From positions 186,001-250,000 of the forward strand of contig NOKP01000003.1 of NCBI GenBank assembly GCA_002682825.1: 64,000 nucleotides of DNA. The letters are read 5' to 3'. Position numbers and translations under genes: made by a program. The DNA is from Neonectria sp. B-13. Its lineage: Eukaryota > Ascomycota > Sordariomycetes > Hypocreales > Nectriaceae. The notes below the pieces were generated by a model that was not told where the DNA came from, did not search any database, and saw only the letters and a program-made list of their open reading frames with translations. Of the stretch, positions 58,500 through 64,000 are shown piece after piece. Numbering within the stretch: position 1 is the stretch's first letter; each line of letters begins with the position of its first letter.

Positions 58500-59412
58500 A
58501 AGACCGGGTCACGGGTGTTCTCGATTGACGTCCCTTGGCGACGTGATTGACGACTGACATGCATTTCTTGACGAAAAGCCTGGACAACGCTGGAACCATA
58601 CCGCTAGAAACTCGGATCGGCTAGTTTCCCCATTCCCCATTCCCCGTTCCCCCATGAGCTTAACCCGTCGAGCTCTAGCCACTTTCGTCCGTCCCACGAT
58701 GCGCTAACCAGACTAACAAAAGCCCGCCCGTGTCATAGCTGGTCTACACGCCCAGTGCCTCGGAGCTGGCTGGGATGCACCAGAAACTCCCAGGAACAAA
58801 ACCAAACTTGCTCGAGCCAGTCATGGAATAGGAAGGCCGCGAGAAGAGAGAAAAGAAGACGGAGGGCGTTCCCCGCCAAGACGCCCTGTCGGAGTCAGCC
58901 CACCCGGCACGCATGTAACTCAACCTTGTCTCCGCCCCAGGCCGTCCCGTCTTCCCCGGATCTCGTCTTCAAGGTTCGGCTTGGCTTCGCTTCTAGCATG
59001 GCCGGCTGGACACTGTGCCTGCCGAGGAGTGCTTGGAGGTTTCCACCATCGGCCTCATGGGGAATGACGAGAGGTAGAAAAAGTAAAAACCCAGGCGTCT
59101 TCGAAAACGCGCCTCTTCCTCATGGCGGATTCCAAATAGCCCTTTCCAAATTCATCATCCTCCTCCTCGCCCTCCTCCTCCTCTTAGTTGGCTCCTTGTT
59201 ACCTGTCACATTCTCACCACTCGATGCTCCCACGCATCCATCGCATTGTCTCCTCGCCTGGCCCCAGTTCTATGCCCCACTAGTCCTGCGCTGTCTCGAG
59301 TCGCCCAACAGTCGTTCATCTCGATCTCCCCCGCTCCGTCCCTGAGATAGATACGCAAACGCCCAGGGAACGAACACCTCATCAAAGCGAGACGCAAGAT
59401 CGTCGTGTAGAA

Positions 59413-60895
59413 ATGGGCATCTCGAGCGGCTCGGAGGGCAAGCGGAGCCCCAGGGCGAGCTCCAAGGGCAGCCCAAGGTCCGCCGACAAGTCGAGTCCTG
59501 TAGCCCAAGGTAAGCATCCGACCGTAAGAGACAACAAGCAGATAGATGGCGAGGGATCCTCATGGCTGACCCGCGCGAAACAAGACCAATCCCCCGGCCA
59601 TAACACAGAACACGACGACGACAACCAACAACAACCCACCCACGGCCTCTTACACGGCGACGCCCTCATCGAAGCCGGCGGCAGCGACGAGGACGGCGAG
59701 TTCGACGCCAGCGAGTTCGACGCCGAGTCCATCACCAACCGCTCCGACTCGACGTCGCTCAGCTCCAGCATCCTCGAGCACAGCTACGAGAACGGCCGCC
59801 GCTACCACCGCTACCGCCACGGCCGCTACCCGCTGCCCAACGACGAGGCCGAGCAGAGCCGCGAGGACATGCTGCACGCCATGATGCTCGAGGCCACCGA
59901 CGGCCGCCTGTTCTACGCGCCTGTCGGGGACAATCCGCAGAAGATCGCCGACCTGGGCACGGGCACGGGGCTCTGGGCCATAGAGGGTATTGTTCATCTG
60001 GGAAACTGGTGTTCTTTCGAGCTGGACTGACTTGGTCGTCGTGTGCTTGCAGTCGGAGACAAGTTCCCCAGTGCCGAGGTCATAGGGCTGGATCTCAGTC
60101 CCATCCAGCCTGCCTGGGTACCTCCAAACGTCAAGTAAGTCTCCCGCAATCCGCAACACCATAGCCTCCAAACCCATACTGATGCCTCTTCTTCCGCGCT
60201 TCTAGGTTCCTCGTCGACGACGTAGAGGACGAGTGGCTCAACGGCGACGACTTCGACTTCGTCCACCTCCGCAACATGATCCCCATCCTCAAGTCCCCCG
60301 TCAACCTCCTCAGGCAAGCATACAAGTACGTCTACTTCCCCGTAGCCACGCTGCCGCTTACCATCTAACGTCCCTCCCTCTCAGCCACATGAGGCCCGGC
60401 GCCTGGGTCGAGCTCCAGGACGTCGACGGCCAGTGCCACTCCGACGACGACTCCATGCCCAAGGACTGGCCCATCCAGCGCTTCACCGACATCCTCGTCC
60501 AGGCCTTCGCCCAGTTCGGCACCAACGCCCACGCCGCCGTCTTCGGCGCCCAGTACCTCGCCGACGCCGGCTTCGTGAATATCCAGCACAACTACATCAA
60601 GCTGCCCTACGGCACGTGGCCACGCGACAAGTAAGATCCCCTAGTAGAAGCACAAGAAAGGGGGGATCCTGACGTGAACAACAGGCTTATGCGACTCGTC
60701 GGCATGTACTACCGCACCGCCTGCGAGGAGTTCTTCCCCGCCGTCGGCGCCGTCCACTTCCCGCAGCTGGGCTGGGAGAAGGCCGAGATGGAGGTGTTCT
60801 TCGCCGAGTGTCGCCAGGCGATGCGCGATCCCAAGGTCCACGCCTACGGCAAGATGCACTTCTGGAGCGGGCAGAAACCGCTGGACGACGAGTGA
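59413..60895 (+). CDS. LaeA-like SAM-dependent methyltransferase
   Basis: Exons 59413-59986, 60053-60134, 60206-60325, 60385-60630 and 60685-60895 encode 410 residues. The first 130 residues are disordered (Ser/Lys/Gln/Asp-rich). The class I methyltransferase domain has motif [16 protein letters not shown] at about 179-193 (finished by the second exon). [27 protein letters not shown] contains the acidic residue after strand 2, followed by [10 protein letters not shown] and a C-terminal part with LPYGTWPRD. This is the LaeA/TAM-like group, whose founder globally controls secondary metabolism in the nucleus; most paralogues have no known substrate. A 75-bp stretch (59511-59585) has GTAAGC, CTGAC and CAAG signals and is a multiple of three, so spliced (385 aa) and unspliced forms are both possible. 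Confidence 0.87.
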
Positions 60896-61201
60896 CCTCC
60901 CTAGTCGTGTTTCATCCTTTATGTTTTCGGTGGTGTGGGCTGGTGTGTTTCGTGTCTTGCCGTTTGAAACATTGCTTCTGTTTGGGCTGGAGTTGAGCGT
61001 GCTTTGTTTGCCTGTTTCGAGGATCGTCTTGAACATAGGACGCCGAAAAGGGGGAGTCGGTGTTGTGACGATGTATGCCTTTCACGAATGACGGACTATA
61101 TATAACTGCATGTCATGATCAACCAAGTGCTGGATTTTGTACGCCGTCTAAAGGTCCTTTTGAATTACTACAACCCATCCATCCCTTGTACCCATCACTC
61201 A
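60896..61201. other. Intergenic between convergent genes
   Basis: No coding frame; 3' flanks of the methyltransferase and ESF1 genes. TATATATAAC near 61098 is likely part of an efficiency or poly(A) element. Confidence 0.5.
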
Positions 61202-63334
61202 TCACCTCCGCCCCTTTTTGGCCTTCTTGATCCGCGGCGCCTCCGCCTCCTCGTCGCCCGCCCGCCTCTTCTTCCTGCCCTCCTCCAGCAGCTTCTTCAT
61301 GCCGTCCGTGGCCTTGAACTTGGGGTTGGACGGGTCGATGGCGTACTCGTGGCTGTCGAAGACGGCCTTGAAGCGGTCGTCGGCCACATCCATGTCGAAG
61401 TCCTCCTGCAGCCCGCCGCGCGACTCCTTGGCCTTGGCCTCGGCGCGCTTCTTGGCCTTGCCCTTCTTGTCCTTGCGCTTCTGCGCCTTCAGGATCTCGT
61501 TCATGTCGAAGTGGTCCAGGTGCTCCGCCTGGTTGTCGTTGGCGTCGGCGGCCATGACCTTGGCCAGCTGCTCCTTCTCGGCCGCCGTTTCTGCCTCGGC
61601 CGCCTCGCGGGCTTCGCGCTTCTTGCGGCGCTCCTCCTTGCGGACCGATGCCTTGGATGCGGCGGCGGGCTCCGCGGCGGTGAAGAACGGATCGTCGAAG
61701 CCGAGATCATCGCCCTCCGCGGCGGAAGCCACCTCATCGACATCCTCAGCTTCCTCGACATCCTCGGCATCAGAGCCATCGGAGTCCTTGCCTTCGCGCT
61801 TGGCTCGAGCCATCTGGCGCTTCTTCTCCTTGCGCTCCTTCTCCTTACGCACGTACTTCTCAAGCGTCGTCTCCTCCGTTTCGTCCTTCTTCGCTGCGCC
61901 CTCCGACAGAGCAGGGGTAAAAGTGATTTGCATATCTCCCACGGGCGCAGATTTGGAGGCCTTGGCGAGTGGCTCGTCTCCCAATCCGAGGGCCGCTCGC
62001 ATCTTCTGCCGAGCGAGCTGTTTCTTGGTCAACTTGGGCGCATCGTCTCCGGCTTCGTCGACTTCGGGTTCCCCTCCTACTGATTGCTCGTCTTCGCTGT
62101 CGCTGGCGAGGTAGGCGCGCAGATCGTTCTCCTCAATCTGCGCTCGGCTTCCACTAAATGCGCGGTTGATGGACTCTTTTCGGGAATACTCATCTGGGTG
62201 CATGTCCCAGGTGAGCTTGACTTTGGAGCTCTGCAGGGCGTTTGTCACAAACTCGATGGGCTTGTACGAGTCTGGTGTTTTGTCACACTCGTCACGGGGC
62301 TCGTCGTCGAACGTGACGTCGTCGGGCACGAATCGTAGGTCGAGGAAGTTGGAGGATGCCTGGTATTCTCGTCCGTCGGTGGCTTCGTAGATTTGTTGCG
62401 CAACTTCGGGGCTCGAGCAAATCATGACTGCGTAGTAGTATCGAAGACGATCGAGCTGGTAAGACCGTAGGGCATCGCTGTCGAAATCCTGATCGTCTCC
62501 CTCCTGGAGCAAGTCATTCTTGATCTTGTCATCCTCATTCTCGCTATCCGAGTCGCTCTTCTCGTCCGCGTCGTCTTCCGAGTCGTCGCTTGAATCGCTT
62601 CGCGCAGCACTCTTGAAAAGCGCCTTGGGGGGGCCCTCCACCTCCTCTTGTTGCATGCGCTCCTTGCCAAACTCGCTGGGGAAGATGGAGACCTTCTCGA
62701 TTCTGCCGCCGCTTGTCGGGATGAAGCTAGAGAACAAGGCCATCAGGTCGGTTGACTTGACGTGGTCCCAGTCGAGATTCACTATAGCAACGCGATTGGT
62801 AACCTCTCCCGCTTCGGCATCGGCCTGTTCGTCCTGGAACCTTTGCATGTCGCCCACGGGGATATTGACACCACCTTCCACCTCGCCAGATTCAGAATCA
62901 TCGGAGTCGGAATCGGAATCTGAGGATGCGAAACCGCCGCCTCTCGCCGGGTCCTGGCTGGCGTGAGCAGCGCGGAGCTCCCGTTGCACCACCTCGTCAT
63001 CGTCCACCTCGATGTCGTCCTCATCGTCTTCGTCCTTGTCCTCATCCTTGTCCTCATCCTCATCCTCGTCCTCGTCCTCGCCCTCTTCCCGGTACAGCCT
63101 CTGCAGCGCCTTTTTCTTTGTGTCGGACTTCAATTTTCGGCCGTAGCGGTCGACCTTTGCGGTGGCAGTGAACTCGTCGTCCTTGAGCATGCGCGAGAAG
63201 CGCTTGTCGATTGTGGTCTTGGCGGCCTTCTTGGAAGGCAGTCTGTAGCGAGGATCGCTCTCGAAGCTGGCGAATCGCGCATCGGATATGGGGGCGGCCG
63301 AGGACGAGCCTCCCTTCTTCTTGGAGTTCTTCAT
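61202..63334 (-). CDS. ESF1: Pre-rRNA-processing protein ESF1
   Basis: One uninterrupted exon, 710 residues. The start is diagnostic: a Lys-rich leader, then ISDARFASFESDPRYRLPSKK and IDKRFSRMLKDDEF, followed by KVDRYGRKLK. A long acidic tract (about 84-112, mainly E-D pairs) and a second D/S-rich region follow, then the RRM-like central region with TNRVAIVNLDWDHVKSTDLMALFSSF and RLRYYYAVMICSSPEVAQQIYEATDGREYQ. The C-terminal NUC153 segment (DDRFKAVFDSHEYAIDPSNPKFK) precedes a basic, nucleolar-type tail ending KKAKKGRR. ESF1 is a nucleolar protein of the small-subunit processome needed for 18S rRNA maturation, conserved in all eukaryotes. Length and domain order are normal. It is the clearest housekeeping anchor in the window. 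Confidence 0.96.
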   Translation of the reverse strand: MKNSKKKGGSSSAAPISDARFASFESDPRYRLPSKKAAKTTIDKRFSRMLKDDEFTATAKVDRYGRKLKSDTKKKALQRLYREEGEDEDEDEDEDKDEDKDEDDEDDIEVDDDEVVQRELRAAHASQDPARGGGFASSDSDSDSDDSESGEVEGGVNIPVGDMQRFQDEQADAEAGEVTNRVAIVNLDWDHVKSTDLMALFSSFIPTSGGRIEKVSIFPSEFGKERMQQEEVEGPPKALFKSAARSDSSDDSEDDADEKSDSDSENEDDKIKNDLLQEGDDQDFDSDALRSYQLDRLRYYYAVMICSSPEVAQQIYEATDGREYQASSNFLDLRFVPDDVTFDDEPRDECDKTPDSYKPIEFVTNALQSSKVKLTWDMHPDEYSRKESINRAFSGSRAQIEENDLRAYLASDSEDEQSVGGEPEVDEAGDDAPKLTKKQLARQKMRAALGLGDEPLAKASKSAPVGDMQITFTPALSEGAAKKDETEETTLEKYVRKEKERKEKKRQMARAKREGKDSDGSDAEDVEEAEDVDEVASAAEGDDLGFDDPFFTAAEPAAASKASVRKEERRKKREAREAAEAETAAEKEQLAKVMAADANDNQAEHLDHFDMNEILKAQKRKDKKGKAKKRAEAKAKESRGGLQEDFDMDVADDRFKAVFDSHEYAIDPSNPKFKATDGMKKLLEEGRKKRRAGDEEAEAPRIKKAKKGRR

Positions 63335-63651
63335 GTTGTGTGTTGCGACGTGGTGGACGTGGTGATGAACCGGGTTGGCGACAGTGCCATGGAGGGGCAG
63401 AAAGCAATTTTTTGGCGGTGAAACTTTTCTGCCGAGGGCGGTGAACGTTGTTTAATTTGGTGGGGGCTTGTCAAGGTCCCAAGATTCAACCAGCAAGGAC
63501 TCAACTCAATCAACAAAGTACAAAACATGAAATGTATCAAATCCATTCAGTCTATCTATTAAACTCTCAGGTTCCATTGTGAAGCTCTCTACCGGATCTT
63601 ATATTGCTCAAATCCCAGTATATTCTCCCTCCACCCACCAAAGCAACCACC
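63335..63651. other. Intergenic: ESF1 promoter and neighbour 3' end
   Basis: No gene seen. The sequence just upstream of ESF1 carries no obvious TATA, as expected for a constitutively expressed ribosome-biogenesis gene. Confidence 0.45.
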
Positions 63652-64000
63652 CTATCGCTCTATCTTGGACGGCCCCCCGATGATGTCGTCTTCAGCTGGA
63701 GTTGTATCCTGAATCACGTCTGGATTTCCAACCTGCAACGTGTTAAGCCATTTATTAGCTTCAGCCCTGGCCCTATAATCTCTGGCCACCGATTCTACCA
63801 GATTTGCCTGCTCAACCTCCACTCGGCGGAGGCCCCATGCCATGGTGAGAAGGATTATGCATTCAATACAGTAGACACCACTGCCGACGTTAATGGCCCA
63901 TACTCGAAGGGTTCAGCCGTGTACTTACCAGCAAAGGATGCCTCCGGCCCACGATGCGCTATACATCTTGCAAAGAATGAGTTTGCTGCTGTACGGGACA
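63652..64000 (-). CDS. Small single-pass membrane protein, truncated by right edge
   Basis: Exons complement(63652-63880, 63929->64000) with a 48-bp intron (GTAAGT...GGCAG). The first exon stays open to the window edge (SSKLILCKMYSASWAGGIL); an internal ATG at 63966 could also be the start. The splice creates one hydrophobic segment, SWAGGILCCGVYCIECIILLTM, followed by a charged, probably helical tail (ANLVESVARDYRARAEANKWL) and a short acidic end. From the internal ATG the protein would be about 89 residues. I do not recognise it. The splice phase and coherent topology support a real gene. Confidence 0.55.

Larger units (their letters stand above)
57026..59412. other. 2.4-kb intergenic region with simple repeats
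   Basis: No gene supported. Contains the GATGAG repeat (57072-57115), a GATGGT-rich stretch (57655-57685) and a CT-rich tract (58464-58499). From 59150 to 59190 a TCCTCC-rich pyrimidine tract precedes the methyltransferase gene and is probably part of its core promoter. Confidence 0.5.

Noticed and set aside
61115..62114. Two plus-strand frames of about 300 codons over ESF1
   Set aside because: Leu/Ser-rich antisense readings of the acidic and basic tracts of ESF1; no independent signal.

Overview
The window looks like nuclear DNA of a filamentous ascomycete (Pezizomycotina, most likely a Sordariomycete). Genes are broken by many short introns of about 50-75 bp with GTRNGT donors and YAG acceptors. 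The gene set is typical of such fungi: HET, F-box and TPR/TIR-like proteins, two Zn2Cys6 regulators, MFS carriers, several GSTs, a nitrilase and a LaeA-like methyltransferase. The genus is inference. One run of exactly 100 Ns (19998-20097) is a scaffold gap.

Left part (1-10 kb): recognition-type accessory genes. These are a TPR/ankyrin protein ending in a TIR-like domain (1924-4773), an omega-like glutathione S-transferase (5301-6118), a HET-domain protein lacking the usual N-terminal part (6661-7608) and an F-box-like protein (7806-9686).

Pseudogene belt (10-25.5 kb): an F-box/LRR-type gene carries nine in-frame stops and no frameshift (10136-11998), which suggests RIP-like point mutation. 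A secreted GH3 beta-glucosidase is broken by frameshifts and an insertion (14076-16583). An Hsp70-like gene is damaged (22113-24345) and a Na+/H+ antiporter survives as a relic (24967-25440). Between them lie an intact APH-type kinase gene (12386-13270) and an unknown gene with an internal tandem repeat that contains the assembly gap (18714-20469).

Metabolic block (25.9-43.2 kb): an MCT-type MFS carrier and a GST on the minus strand, then an acyl-CoA ligase, two Zn2Cys6 regulators, a sugar-porter-type carrier and a nitrilase/cyanide hydratase. The last two are transcribed divergently from a 718-bp promoter rich in GATA-factor sites. That promoter contains a near-palindromic element also found upstream of the second regulator. 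This resembles a small, nitrogen-regulated catabolic cluster.

Right part (45-64 kb): better preserved and increasingly housekeeping. It holds a four-TM protein, a second MCT-type carrier, an Mpv17/PMP22 protein, a ubiquitin C-terminal hydrolase, an FMO-like monooxygenase, a polyQ membrane protein, a LaeA-like methyltransferase, the rRNA-processing factor ESF1 and a small membrane protein running off the right edge. Exon structures were assembled by hand from splice sites, open frames and remembered family motifs. No alignment or transcript data were available.
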